A stretch of 64,000 nt of DNA from Rhynchonema sp. JSB1_4. Lineage: Eukaryota > Nematoda > Chromadorea > Monhysterida > Xyalidae. Positions 10,523 through 22,600 of the stretch are shown here, piece after piece. The stretch lies in NCBI GenBank assembly GCA_030248065.1, contig JASAMV010004859.1, positions 1-64,000 of the forward strand, written 5' to 3'. Numbering within the stretch: the first letter of the stretch is position 1; every line of letters starts with the position of its first letter. Made by a program: the position numbers and the translations under genes. The notes beneath the pieces are model-generated. The model was not told the origin of the DNA, searched no databases, and saw only the letters and a list, made by a program, of their open reading frames with translations.

Positions 10523-10689
10523 GTATGGACATCAAAATGCTTTGAAAACACCGTTGTTTGAGTTCCCCTATCCTTCCACTACGGTTCCTTATTTGTTTTT
10601 TCGGTTTTTTTTTTCACAAAATATAAAAAACTGGTTCTTTAGTAGGTTCTACCCAGTCAAAACAACGAGTCCATAAATGTTCAAACCAA

Positions 10690-11003
10690 AGGATTAAAAA
10701 GTCGACGTGTCATAATGGTTACGGTAGCCAACGCATAGTGCTCAGGGCTGAGGTCTTCGTTCATTATTGTTTTTGCTCGACGATCTTCGACGTTCGACTT
10801 TCCAGCAGCGAAGCCGCAGCCATCCATCATGGTCATCATGGACATCATCCCGCCTGAAAGAAGTCCGCCAAATGAGAATGTTAGTTGCTGTTGCTGCTTC
10901 ATGTATTCGGGTTACGGTAACTTTCGATGGTTTGGCGACATTGATGAACGTTAGTCATTGATGCGCGCATAGAAGTTTGATGTTTATAGCTGTTTGTTGA
11001 ACC
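10690..11003 (-). repeat. Duplicated 5' gene region, copy 1
   Basis: About 300 bp that reappear at 12005-12296 in the same orientation. On the minus strand both start with TTAGGATTACCGGTTCAACA, a TATAAA-like stretch and an ATG-rich frame giving MMSMMTMMDGCGFAAG. In this copy the frame reaches 73 codons from a start at 10902, but the GTAAGT donor seen in copy 2 is replaced by GAAAGT. It is best read as a duplicated promoter and first exon; a small gene cannot be excluded. Confidence 0.5.
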
Positions 11004-11614
11004 GGTAATCCTAAGCCTAACCATGGACCTAAGCCTACGCCTAACCTTAATGGTAAGCCTTAGCATCAGTCTAATTATAAAAATGGAAAGTTGTGACAGA
11101 TTAATATTATCTATTAGTAGAAGACACCATAAAAAGTGAGAGCTTGATGAAGGCAGCAATGAAAAGGAAAAAAAACAGAGAAATAAATGAAGGCAAAAAG
11201 CGAGCAAGAGCAAATTTAAAAAATTGCGCAAAAAATAAAAAAAATTTGAAAAATACTAAATAAACTAAAAACCTAGCCCCATAAAAAGCAGAGAAAAAAA
11301 ACGAGTTCCTAGAGAATCGACTTTTACAACCATTTTCTAGACTAGGAAAATTAGAAATTAAATTAACGAAAGAAGAAATTAATAACAGCTAGATGAATGG
11401 CTATCTTGTTTCGGCCATGAATGTAGACAAGCCTGAGAATGAGCCATATAATAATACGCGCACCAATGACTTGAGATCATCAATGGCGCGAGACCATTTC
11501 GATCGGCAAAAGAGCTTCAGAATTTTGAACTTAGGTTACTTAGTACACCCACCCGTAGCACAGTAGTGGCTGGGCCTAAAAAGCCACACACGCATATGTA
11601 TACCACTGGCTTAC

Positions 11615-11920
11615 TCAATCTCTGAACTGAGTCTCATCATTTAGCCAAAATTCGTTCAGGTTGATGACTTGTCGGTGACGCCAGCAAGATAAACGTCTCC
11701 GGAATTCGCTGGCCAAATGCGAAAGTAAATTACGAAAACAACGTGCCAGCGATGTTCGAGACAACACAAATAATGCATCAGTGCGCTCGTCGCTGATCCA
11801 AACGATTGATTCTCTACCGAGCACACGACAAACAAGTTCGGGAAGTTTTTTAAACACGGACTCGCTCGTGTCCACGGCAATGATCAAAGTTGCAGAATCT
11901 GTACTCTTCAGCTCAGACAT
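11615..11920 (-). CDS. Hypothetical protein, 101 aa ORF
   Basis: An open frame from ATG at 11920 to TGA at 11615. It begins MSELKSTDSATLIIAVDTSE and has alternating hydrophobic and charged stretches, unlike the low-complexity frames around it. The ATG is preceded by CTGTTCAGTAG, a plausible splice acceptor, and 155 bases further upstream on the same strand lies a GTAAGT donor (12076) at the end of the duplicated region, so a 5' UTR exon joined to this ORF is plausible. I do not recognise the family and see no complete domain. It may continue by splicing before the TGA. Confidence 0.3.
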   Translation of the reverse strand: MSELKSTDSATLIIAVDTSESVFKKLPELVCRVLGRESIVWISDERTDALFVLSRTSLARCFRNLLSHLASEFRRRLSCWRHRQVINLNEFWLNDETQFRD

Positions 11921-12004
11921 CTACTGAACAGTGCCAGTCTTATTTAGCGTCAAATGTAGAAAAAAATTTACACGTGTCGTCAAGATTACGGTAGACCGCA
12001 CGTA

Positions 12005-12296
12005 GCATGCAAAAACCTTCCAGCCGGGGTCTTCGGTCATTATTGTTTTTGCTCGACGACCTTCGACGTTCGACTTACCAGCAGCGAAGCCGCAGCCATC
12101 CATCATGGTCATCATGGACATCATCACGCCGGAAAGAAGACCGCCAAAGGGAAATGTTAGTTGTTGCTGCTTCGGGTTGGAGTGTTTGGGTTACGGTAGC
12201 TTTCGATGGTTTGGCGACATTGATGAACGCTAGTCACTGACGCGCGCATGAGTTTGATTTTTATAGCTACATATTTGTTGAACCGGTAATCCTAAG
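12005..12296 (-). repeat. Duplicated 5' gene region, copy 2
   Basis: Partner of 10690-11003. The shared frame (KQQQLTF.FGGLLSG then MMSMMTMMDGCGFAAG) is kept, but the upstream ATACATG of copy 1 is missing, and the frame ends at a consensus donor GTAAGT. This makes it the likely first exon for the 101-codon ORF at 11615-11920, although joining them in frame gives a stop, so the exon would be non-coding for that product. Confidence 0.45.
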
Positions 12297-12564
12297 CCTA
12301 AATTCGGTTCAGTTCACATCGGGCGAGTCAAATCCGGGCTTCGTCAAAGACCCAGCAATTTCAACCTGAATATACATCTATTCGACGTGTTGAATATTTA
12401 AAGCAATCAGTGCTTTAGAAGAAAAATGAAACAAAAAAGAAAATGTTGTTCTCACTGCTGATACCAGAACCATACACCTAGAAGCCGAAATGAACCACAG
12501 AAGAGAGCTACAAAACAAAGTACAAAACAAACCTGTGTGGGTGTCACAAGACACAACGTCAAAA

Positions 12565-15500
12565 TGATAAAAAAGCTATTGAACGAACACAACATGAATC
12601 ACTGAACAGGTCGCACCTGAACACAGAACAATCAATGAGCTGGTGATTATTGTAGTAATGGTGCTGATCCCAAAGATTTTCCCGTCTCTCAACAGCTTTC
12701 TCCGGGATTGGGTGTTGTTTCCACGTTATCAGCTCATGCCAGATTCAAGCAATTCCCTCTACGATGTGGCGAGGCGGGTCCGTACCTCTGCCATCCCTTC
12801 CCCAATATCAGTTCAATTATTCCCCTCGACGATGTGGCGAGGCGGGTCCGTACCTCTGCCATCCCTTCCCCGACTACGGTTCAAAGCAGGCATGAGAAGA
12901 TGGTAACGTCGGTCCAAGACCAGAATTCTGAAAAAGGCTATTGAAACAAAACAACATGGGTCACTGAATAGGGTGCACCTGAGCACAGAGCAATCAATGA
13001 GCGAGCGAATATTGTAGCAATGGTGTTGATCCCGAAGATTTGCCCGTTTCTCAACAGCTTTCTTCGGGATTGGGTGTTGTTTCCACGCTATCAGCTCATG
13101 CCAGATTCAAGCAATTCCCTCTACGATGTGGCGAGGCGGGTCCGTACCTCTGTCATCCCTTCCCCAATATCAGTTCAATTATTCCCCTCGACGATGTGGC
13201 GAGGCGGGTCCGTACCTCCGCCATCCCTTCCCCGACTACGGTTCAAAGCAGGCATGAGAAGATGGTAACGTCGGTGCAAGACCAGAATTCTGAAAAAGCT
13301 ATTGAAACAAAACAACATGAGTCACTGAATAGGGTGCACCTGAACACAGAGCAATCAATGAGCGAGCAAATATTGTAGCAATGGTGTTGATCCCGAACAT
13401 TTTAACGTCTCTCAACAGCTTTGTTCGGGATTGGGTGTTGTTTCCACGTTATCAGCTTATGCCTGATTCAAGCAATTCCCTCTACGATGTGGCGAGGCGG
13501 GTCCGTACCTCTGCCATCCCTTCCCCAATATCAGTTCAAATATTCCCCTCGACGATGTGGCAAGGCGGGTCCGTACCTCTGCCATCCCTTCCCCGACTAC
13601 GGTTCAAAGCAGGCATAAGAAGATGGTAACGTCGATGCAAGACCAGAATTCTGAAAAAAGCTATTGAAACAAAACAACATGAATCACTAAATAGGGCGCA
13701 CCTGAACACAGAGCAGTCAATGAGCGAGCGAATATTGTAGCAATTGTGTTGATCCCGATGATTTTCCCGTCTCTCAACAGCTTTCTTCGGGATTGGGTGT
13801 TGTTTCCACGTTATCAGCTCATGCCAGATTCAAGCAATTCCCTCTACGATGTGGCGAGGCGGGTCCGTACCTCTGCCATCCCTTCCCCAATATCAGTTCA
13901 ATTATTCCCCTCGACGATGTGGCGAGGCGGGTCCGTACCTCTGCCATCCCTTCCCCGACTACGGTTCAAAGCAGGCATGAGAAGATGGTAACGTCGGTGC
14001 AAGACCAGAATTCTGAAAAAAGCTATTGAAACAAAACAACATGAGTCACTGAATAGGGCGCACCTGAACACAGAGCAATCAATGAGCGAGCGAATATTGT
14101 AGCAATGGTGTTGATCCCGAAGATTCTCCCGTCTCTCAACAGCTTTCTTCGGGATTGGGTGTTGTTTCCACGTTATCAGCTCATGCCAGATTCAAGCAAT
14201 TCCCTCTACGATGTGGCGAGGCGGGTCCGTACCTCTGCCATCCCTTCCCCAATATCAGTTCAATTATTCCCCTCGACGATGTGGCGAGGCGGGTCCGTAC
14301 CTCTGCCATCCCTTCCCCGACTACGGTTCAAAGCAGGCATGAGAAGATGGTAACGTCGGTGCAAGACCAGAATTCTGAAAAAAGCTATTGAAACAAAACA
14401 ACATGAGTCACTGAATAGGGCGCACCTGAACACAGAGCAATCAATGAGCGAGCGAATATTGTAGCAATGGTGTTGATCCCGAAGATTTTCCCGTCTCTCA
14501 ACAGCTTTCTTCGGGATTGGGTGTTGTTTCCACGTTATCAGCTCATGCCAGATTCAAGCAATTCCCTCTACGATGTGGCGAGGCGGGTCCGTACCTCTGC
14601 CATCCCTTCCCCAATATCAGTTCAATTATTCCCCTCGACGATGTGGCGAGGCGGGTCCGTACCTCTGCCATCCCTTCCCCGACTACGGTTCAAAGCAGGC
14701 ATGAGAAGATGGTAACGTCGGTGCAAGACCAGAATTCTGAAAAAAGCTATTGAAACAAAACAACATGAGTCACTGAATAGGGCGCACCTGAACACAGAGC
14801 AATCAATGAGCGAGCGAATATTGTAGCAATGGTGTTGATCCCGAAGATTTTCCCGTCTCTCAACAGCTTTCTTCGGGATTGGGTGTTGTTTCCACGTTAT
14901 CAGCTCATGCCAGATTCAAGCAATTCCCTCTACGATGTGGCGAGGCGGGTCCGTACCTCTGCCATCCCTTCCCCAATATCAGTTCAATTATTCCCCTCGA
15001 CGATGTGGCGAGGCGGGTCCGTACCTCTGCCATCCCTTCCCCGACTACGGTTCAAAGCAGGCATGAGAAGATGGTAACGTCGGTGCAAGACCAGAATTCT
15101 GAAAAAAGCTATTGAAACAAAACAACATGAGTCACTGAATAGGGCGCACCTGAACACAGAGCAATCAATGAGCGAGCGAATATTGTAGCAATGGTGTTGA
15201 TCCCGAAGATTTTCCCGTCTCTCAACAGCTTTCTTCGGGATTGGGTGTTGTTTCCACGTTATCAGCTCATGCCAGATTCAAGCAATTCCCTCTACGATGT
15301 GGCGAGGCGGGTCCGTACCTCTGCCATCCCTTCCCCAATATCAGTTCAATTATTCCCCTCGACGATGTGGCGAGGCGGGTCCGTACCTCTGCCATCCCTT
15401 CCCCGACTACAGTTCAAAGCAGGCATGAGAAGAAGGTAACGTCGATGCAAGACCACAATTCTGAAAAAAGCTATTGAAACAAAACAACATGAGTCACTAA

Positions 15501-16408
15501 ATAGGGCGCACCTGAACACAGAGCAATCAATGAGCGAGCGAATATTGTAGCAATGGTGTTGATCCCGAAGATTTTCCCGTCTCTCAACAGCTTTCTTCGG
15601 GATTGGGTGTTGTTTCCACGTTATCAGCTCATGCCAGATTCAAGCAATTCCCTCTACGATGTGGCGAGGCGGGTCCGTACCTCTGCCATCCCTTCCCCAA
15701 TATCAGTTCAATTATTCCCCTCGACGATGTGGCGAGGCGGGTCCGTACCTCTGCCATCCCTTCCCCGACTACGGTTCAAAGCAGGCATGAGAAGATGGTA
15801 ACGTCGGTGCAAGACCAGAATTCTGAAAAAAGCTATTGAAACAAAACAACATGAGTCACTGAATAGGGCGCACCTGAACACAGAGCAATCAATGAGCGAG
15901 CGAATATTGTAGCAATGGTGTTGATCCCGAAGATTTTCCCGTCTCTCAACAGCTTTCTTCGGGATTGGGTGTTGTTTCCACGTTATCAGCTCATGCCAGA
16001 TTCAAGCAATTCCCTCTACGATGTGGCGAGGCGGGTCCGTACCTCTGCCATCCCTTCCCCAATATCAGTTCAATTATTCCCCTCGACGATGTGGCGAGGC
16101 GGGTCCGTACCTCTGCCATCCCTTCCCCGACTACGGTTCAAAGCAGGCATGAGAAGATGGTAACGTCGGTGCAAGACCAGAATTCTGAAAAAAGCTATTG
16201 AAACAAAACAACATGAGTCACTGAATAGGGCGCACCTGAACACAGAGCAATCAATGAGCGAGCGAATATTGTAGCAATGGTGTTGATCCCGAAGATTTTC
16301 CCGTCTCTCAACAGCTTTCTTCGGGATTGGGTGTTGTTTCCACGTTATCAGCTCATGCCAGATTCAAGCAATTCCCTCTACGATGTGGCGAGGCGGGTCC
16401 GTACCTCT
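12565..16408 (+). repeat. 362-bp satellite array 1 (about 10.6 monomers)
   Basis: Monomers start at about 12658, 13020, 13381, 13743, 14105, 14467, 14829, 15191, 15553, 15915 and 16277, a period of 362 bp with one 361. Each monomer contains an internal 68-bp spaced duplication of ACGATGTGGCGAGGCGGGTC. Central monomers differ by one or two bases; the first (from 12565) is most diverged, and the last is cut at 16408. Variants are recognisable: B (13381, GAACATTTTAACG and TTCAAATATT), A' (13020, GCTATCAGCTC and TGTCATCC) and K (15191, AGAAGGTAACGTCGATGC). The 82- and 78-codon frames in every monomer arise from the repeat and carry no domain. Confidence 0.97.
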
Positions 16409-16482
16409 GGCATCGGCTCTGGTACAGTAGGTATCTCCCTCTCTGAGACCGGCACAGTACACAGTAGTATCGACCTCCAGAG

Positions 16483-16696
16483 CAGTGATGTAGTTCGGGG
16501 GGGGGAGTATGTGGGAGTGCTACGTAGCTTTCTTGTTCCCAAATCCATACCCCCAAACTAGCTATCTAGCTTTCTTGGTCCGGTCATGAACTCAAAAGTG
16601 TTGATTTTGGTGCCAAAATGACCACCTTACACAAATTTTCTTGCGCCGGACCCCTCTAGCTAGCCAGCTTTCGTGCTCGAACCAACTACATCACTG
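16483..16696. mobile_element. hAT-like MITE, CAGTGATGTAGTT family
   Basis: Inverted ends CAGTGATGTAGTT ... AACTACATCACTG with a perfect 8-bp duplication CTCCAGAG (16475-16482 and 16697-16704). It has AGCTAGC-rich subterminal repeats and no ORF. It lies 74 bp beyond the end of satellite array 1. Confidence 0.9.
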
Positions 16697-16741
16697 CTCC
16701 AGAGTCCTTCCAACACTGGTCCAAACACACAGTCACATGGC

Positions 16742-19168
16742 CTGTGCACCACTTGATGTTTCATTAGCTTTATCACCCCTACTCCCCTCCACAGCCGATT
16801 GGGCAGCATCGTCCAAATCGATTGCGTTGATGATTGGATGTCCACAATTAGCCAACATCGACTGAGCTTCGTCTGATGCCGTGCCTAAAATAATTGTAGA
16901 ATGTTTACTATCATGCGCAACACGCAGTCGGAGTTTAATCGAAAGGATCTGCTTCAGGGGTAGAAAATTGTGGCTCATTGTGACGCAATTGATTTGCGGA
17001 CCATTTGTAGTGATAATGAACCCGTCATAATTTGGAAAAGTGAATTCATATTTTTTTATGTCTGGGCCCAAACAATGTTCAGCTCTAAACGTCCTTCTGA
17101 AATGACTTCCGTCAACCACCTTACAATACGCCAATCACTACCATCCAGTGGTGTCGTTGGCGGGGGGGGGAGGGGGTTACCCCCCTAGTATCCGGTATCT
17201 TGATTTTTTCACCCAGGGGTATCCGGTATCCTGACTTTCAACACCGATTTTGCTCAATTTTCCTCTAAAAAACTGACCTTTTTTGAACAACCCCCCCTTG
17301 GGTATCCGAGATTTTTTATTTTAGAGAGCAACCCCCCCGGTATCCGAGATTTTTCATTTTGGGTATCCGGTATCCGAAAATTTTTGTATTTTGGGTATCC
17401 GGTATCCCGACTTTTTGATTTCCCAACGACACCACTGCTACCATCCAATGCTGTGGCTACTTCTGAGGGCAGATGCTGTACCTCGGGGCCAAAAAAATGG
17501 GGAGTATCAGACAATTCCGGATTGGGAGGTTGTTTCGGTCTTCATTATTTTGCAATTTTCAAAGAAATAAGAAAGGTCAAATACCTTGGCGAGCTCAGGG
17601 AACATGTCGACGAACAGTTTGTCTTTCAGATTGAACTCGAGACTGCACGCCGCGAACACATGTTTCTGAAACCAATGAAAATACAATTATTACAGAAAAA
17701 AATGTAATTAAAGATAAAAAAATTTAGATTACCTCGTAGTCGGAAGTGTTAGTGCTGCCAAACGTCTGCTGGTTTTCGCTCTGAAAAAAAAACATATATT
17801 TTGCACACAATAACAAATATAATTGAAATTATACGGTTTCAGTGCAAGAACAGTGATGCAGTATGGACATTATTTTTTCCTCATTTTCACACAACAAAAT
17901 TACATCTGTTCAACCATCTAAAGGGAACAGCGCAATTTCATGAAATCCGCAGAAATAAATCCGCAAATCTGACTGCGCAGCTCACGCACGATTGAAATAT
18001 TACAGGCGCCCAGTTCAGTATTGGTGGAAAAAATAATGAGCGCCACGAAACAACAAAAACAAAAAAGAAAGTTCCTCAATAAAATGAAAGAGAAGATACG
18101 GACCATGAAACTGAGCAGTCGATTGAGAATGGTGCTGACCGTCCATGCCGGATTCCAGGTGTCCGGATGGAAGTCGCTGATCGACAGACACAGACGTTGG
18201 TTGATCTGAACAAAATATGACCTTTCCGTCATTTACTGGAATTAATCAACAGAAAAATGGGTGTCGGGTCTCGGGTGTTTGAGTTTTTTATTTGACGTTG
18301 GTGTGTCGGGTCATTTCAAAGTGCATGTGTCGGGTGTCAGCATACCTTCAAATCCCGCGCTTTAGTTATCATGCCCATTACCACCGATTGACTAAAAAGT
18401 GAACAGCAATAAAGCATGAACCTGAAGCCTTCCATTCGACGTGAGCATGTAGATGGACGGCGGTTTGAACTGAAATTCAGCAGAGAGCAAAAATTTGCCG
18501 TGGTAGACACCACAATCGAATTAGGTGTTCTGCGCACCACGCAATGCCTGATGCAAAAATGGGGATGTTTCACTAACACGTTCTGCACTTAGATAAAATC
18601 AGCGCCATTTTGCTTGATCAAAGAGGCCGTTATGACGGTGAATCCCTGTGCCTACCTCAGCTCCCCAACCCTGAACCCGCTCCAGATTAGATGACACGAT
18701 CTATTGCCGTAAAAATTGTTTGAATCCACCCTGATGTTCTGTTCAGTTAGGGCGCCCATCTGGTGCATTCATACTACTGACGACCTGGTGAACCCAAAAT
18801 CTGGCTTGACAGGTCGAAAATGGCAGTCATGGCCCGGCGTCTTTTGTTCGATTAACTTAATGTGACGTAGGTATTGGTTCAACATAACATGTTTCGACGT
18901 GGCACTTCAGGAACAACACGAGAAAGTTGTTCACAGTTTGGACGGTGGAAAATTTCCACTCGGGAAACACGTAAAAAGTGAACTTTGAGAATTGCAAGCA
19001 TTCATAACAATTTAACAACGTCCACAATGTCAACACCAACCATTCGAGAATGTTGTCGTGTCTGGGCGCGGCGAGCACAAACGGCACCGGATCTTTCATG
19101 ATTCGCACATAGTCCTTCATCAATCGTGTGATCGCCGTCACGGATGCACCGCCAGACTTGTGCGACAT
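16742..19168 (-). pseudogene. ube2j2: Ubiquitin-conjugating enzyme E2 J2-type gene with a frame-breaking deletion
   Basis: UBE2J2 is an ER-membrane E2 that passes ubiquitin to proteins in ER-associated degradation. Exons on the minus strand: 19168-19041, 18547-18422, 18205-18104, 17780-17733 and 17665-17585. They encode, in order, a start MSHKSGG..., KDPVPFVLA and NILEW, then VYHGKF and FKPPSIYML, then the active-site exon with RLCLSISDFHPDTWNPAW (the catalytic Cys is the C in RLCLS), then a GSTNTSD segment and FNLKDKLFVDMFPEL. These match UBE2J2 closely. In exon 2, between HCVVR and VYHG, about seven bases are missing relative to the expected coding length, shifting the frame and leaving a TAA. 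The usual C-terminal membrane anchor is not visible; a last frame at 16884-16742 (ASDEAQ...) is only a possible terminal exon and is out of phase with exon 5. It is either a pseudogene or a real gene with an assembly error. Confidence 0.75.
17146..17437. mobile_element. hAT-like MITE, CAGTGGTGTCGTTGG family
   Basis: Ends CAGTGGTGTCGTTGG ... CCAACGACACCACTG and a perfect 8-bp duplication CTACCATC (17138-17145, 17438-17445). Inside are repeated GGTATCCGGTATC motifs. It lies downstream of UBE2J2 exon 5. Truncated relatives are at 6060-6154 and 27180-27316. Confidence 0.9.
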
Positions 19169-19686
19169 GACTGGAAGGCCTGGTGGAGTGGGTCTCTGTA
19201 GAAATCTGCAATTTGAAAGAACGTGATGATTGATAAATGTTTCTATAAATCATACATAATGAAATGATAAATTGATAAATAAGTGTGAGAGCAATAAACG
19301 ACAATTCAGATAAAGGAAACTTTCTTCAATACAGCAAAAGAGAAACTTCAAACCACGAAACTTGAAGATAACATCAAAACTTTCAATGAAAACAAAGTCC
19401 TGCAAGCACAGTAACATGGCGCTGCGATAGCCAGTGCGACAATGCCGACAGTACTGTATAAGCACAAAACGCGACCAGTGCAACAGGGCAGCCCTTGATA
19501 GCTAAATGTTTCAATACATTGACAACTTAATGTTTCAATTTACTTGTTGCTAAATATTTATTTTTCAGCCGATTTTCGAGGCAAACAGTCGATTTCAGTA
19601 GCAAAAGGGCGGTGAAACTGTTTAAATTCTGTAAAAATCTATTTTTTATTCATGCTAACGTCGGTTTTTCACACATCCAGCACAAC
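19169..19686. promoter_or_regulatory. Shared upstream region of two divergent genes
   Basis: About 520 bp separate the UBE2J2 start (19168, -) and the transposase-gene start (19687, +). It is AT-rich, with a possible 5' UTR acceptor TTTTTCAG at 19562-19569 on + and no unambiguous TATA box. A shared promoter is inferred from layout only. Confidence 0.35.
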
Positions 19687-22600
19687 ATGTCCAGAACAAC
19701 AGCGTTTTCGGGGAAAAGAAAGGGCCCGAACAATGAAACTTCTGCTGCGGACTCATCGATACGCCACACATTGCCAAAGTCGCACCCTGTGCAACGTTCA
19801 GCATCAGACACCAGAGTCACAAATGCGACGCAAGAGTACAGAATGTACTCCAAACGGACCGCCGATCCGTTTAGTGCTAATTTGTTTGAGCAAGATGTTA
19901 ACGGCCGATGGGTACCGATATCAAGCAAAACGGCAATTGTACCCATATACAATGGACCGCCAGAACCGAAACGACGTGCACTCATTAAATCTGCCAAAGT
20001 GGAGAAAACCGTCGAAACTGTCGTACAGCAATCAAAATCGTGCGAAGCACAATGCCCATCATCTCCACCCAGCCCAGAACCAGCCAACGGTCCATGGGAC
20101 AATTTTGATTCGTACGGTGGCGTCATTGATGATTCTGATGCTGCAATTGTTGACACACACACACAGAATGGCACAGACCAGCCCTCTGCTTCAAGTCCTA
20201 CTGCTGATATCCCTTCACGTTATACTGCTGATGAAATTCCCGATGAAATCATTGATGTGATGGTCAGTGTTCTGGCTGAAGTCGTCAACACATTGACACC
20301 ACCACCGCAGCACGAGTGGCAGAGAGAAATACCGCGTATGAGCATGGTGCAAGAGGTCGGCTATGTGCCAGGATGGTTGCAGCGCAAACCAGTTCACAGT
20401 GAAACATCAGAAACATCATCACCACGTAATTCTGGCTCTGAAACCGAGTCAGCTGCGGCGCAGTGTGACATCTGGCAGAACAAAAGGTCGTCAGAAGAGA
20501 ATCCAAAAGAAGACCTAGTCATCTATCGAGTTTACCAGCGAGTGAAAGAAGAACTAACTGCGAGTGGAGAAGCGCCACCATCGTTGCGACGGATTGAAGA
20601 GCGCACTTCACACTACACTGGTCACGAACGAAACAAAATCAGAAACACGATTGGTGGGTTCACACCATAGCAAATATCATTGTTCATTAAGCATAAACAC
20701 AACTTCAAAACATTTTAGCCCGAGTCGAAAAACGAATCGCCCGTGGCAACATCTACGAGTGTCTGCAGCTGAAACGAGGCCGTAAGCGCTGGCAAGCAAA
20801 AGTGCCGCGTTGGGCACTCAATCAAATCAATCTCATTGTCCACGCCGAATTTTTCGAAAAGGGAGTCGACCCGACCTTGCAAGAACTTCGCAAAACGATC
20901 CGAGACGTGCTGCCAGAAGACGAGTACCCATTCAAATCACTCAATGTCGTGTCTGAAGTGATGAAGGCCCTGGATTTTAGAAAGGTTACTTTAATTTTCA
21001 ACATTTTGCACGTTACATGAAAAACCTCGACATTCATGAAGGTTGTCGACAAGCAAAAGGGCGAGATCGTGAAGGCATCAATCGCGGTGATTATCAAGCG
21101 AATCCAATATCTGAGGACGATGAACAAACTCCGATCCCAGGGCGTTCAAATCTTCTATGTTGACGAGTCGTGGACGTTTGACCGTCCAGCTGCCGCTCCC
21201 AAGGCCTACCACGACTACAAAATTTTGCAAAGTGATAGGATCCTGAACAAGACAAAGTACCGTGCGGATGTCGGTCATCCTAACGGTGAGTGCAGTAGAC
21301 TATCAGCACGGTAGTTCAATCAGTCACAGGCAGTGATGTAGTTGGTCCGAGCAAGAAAGCTAGCTAGCTGGAGGGATTGGTCCAGAAATCAAACACAGGA
21401 GTATAAAAATTGGTCGGAAGCATGCCACAATCAGCCTTAAAATGCGTGTTTTTGTGCACGTGTGAGCAAATTTGAGCGAATTTGACCATTTTGGCCCATT
21501 AAATGGTCATTTTGTCACTAAAATCAGCACTTTTTTGACTTTATGATCGGAGCAAGAAAGCCAGCTAGCCAGTTTGGGGGGTATGGGCTTGGGAGCAAAA
21601 AAGCTACCTGGCAGTTGGGAGGGTTCGTACCCTCCAACTACATCACTGGTCATCGGGAACAGGAATGGTCCAAAATGCCATCACAAGCCGATTTCAATCT
21701 GTGCAAATAAACGAATTCGTGAGTAGATCAGAACGGTCTCATCTTTTTGACCAGCGTAAAACATGTTCCCAAACATCACTTTTAGTTTTACGGGAATTGC
21801 TGCCCCATCAGAAAATCTCGAAATATATTGGAATTAACGTAGCCGAATGAATGTTGTTCTGTTGACAGGTGAAGGACGACGAATAATGCTGCTCTGCATT
21901 GTCGGCAAAAACGGAGTGGTCAAAGGCACAGAATGGGCCTTTCACACAAACGAACACACATTGGCCGCTGATGGGCACAAAACCATGAATGCCGATTGTT
22001 ATGAGCAGTACCTTCAGCGAGTGCTCCATCTACTGCCCAGGGGTTCTGTACTCGTCCAGGACGGCGCAACGTATCACACTAGATTGGTCAGTTTCGCAAA
22101 CAAACGTAACTTAAAGGGCTCGGGACACAACCGAAGGAAGGGCAGCAGAGCACAACGTTATACATCGCTGGAAAGCACTGTGGCGGCACATATCACGCGT
22201 AAATGTTCAGCTCCTCAGAGATTCGCTATCTCTTGGTAGAGCGACTTTTCGTTCCAGAGAAAAGTGAATTTTCTCACAACTTGAAACGACCGGTGCAGAA
22301 ACCCCAATTGAGTTGAAGGTCGAGTAACACGTGGATGGGATTACAACAGCTACTGGATAATTTATCATGACAACTTCAGTCGCTCAAACTATTGTTTCCC
22401 TCGGTGAGGGTGCGAAACATTCCAAAAATCGGCCATATTTTTCGAGGACACAAGTTTGTCCCTAAATTTTGAGGCCGTGCTTTGTGTTGCAGAAATGAAA
22501 ATGCAACAGAAAAACAGAGCATTGTCGAAAGTACCAGAAAATAAGGTTTTTAAATTTGGAAACACTTTGATAGCGGCGTGACGGGCCAAAAAAGACATAA

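Noticed and set aside
14160..14180. Hammerhead ribozyme in the satellite (minus-strand CTGATAA...GAAAC)
   Set aside because: The core needs CUGANGA; here the conserved G is A, and there is no room for stem II between the two motifs.
12565..16408. CRISPR array
   Set aside because: Repeats are 362-bp contiguous monomers without unique spacers, in a eukaryotic setting.
12658..16525. Repeated 78- and 82-codon ORFs starting MVLIPK and MGVVST as a tandem gene family
   Set aside because: They recur with the 362-bp satellite period in two overlapping frames at once, have no domain, and differences between monomers do not spare codon positions; they are a by-product of the repeat.
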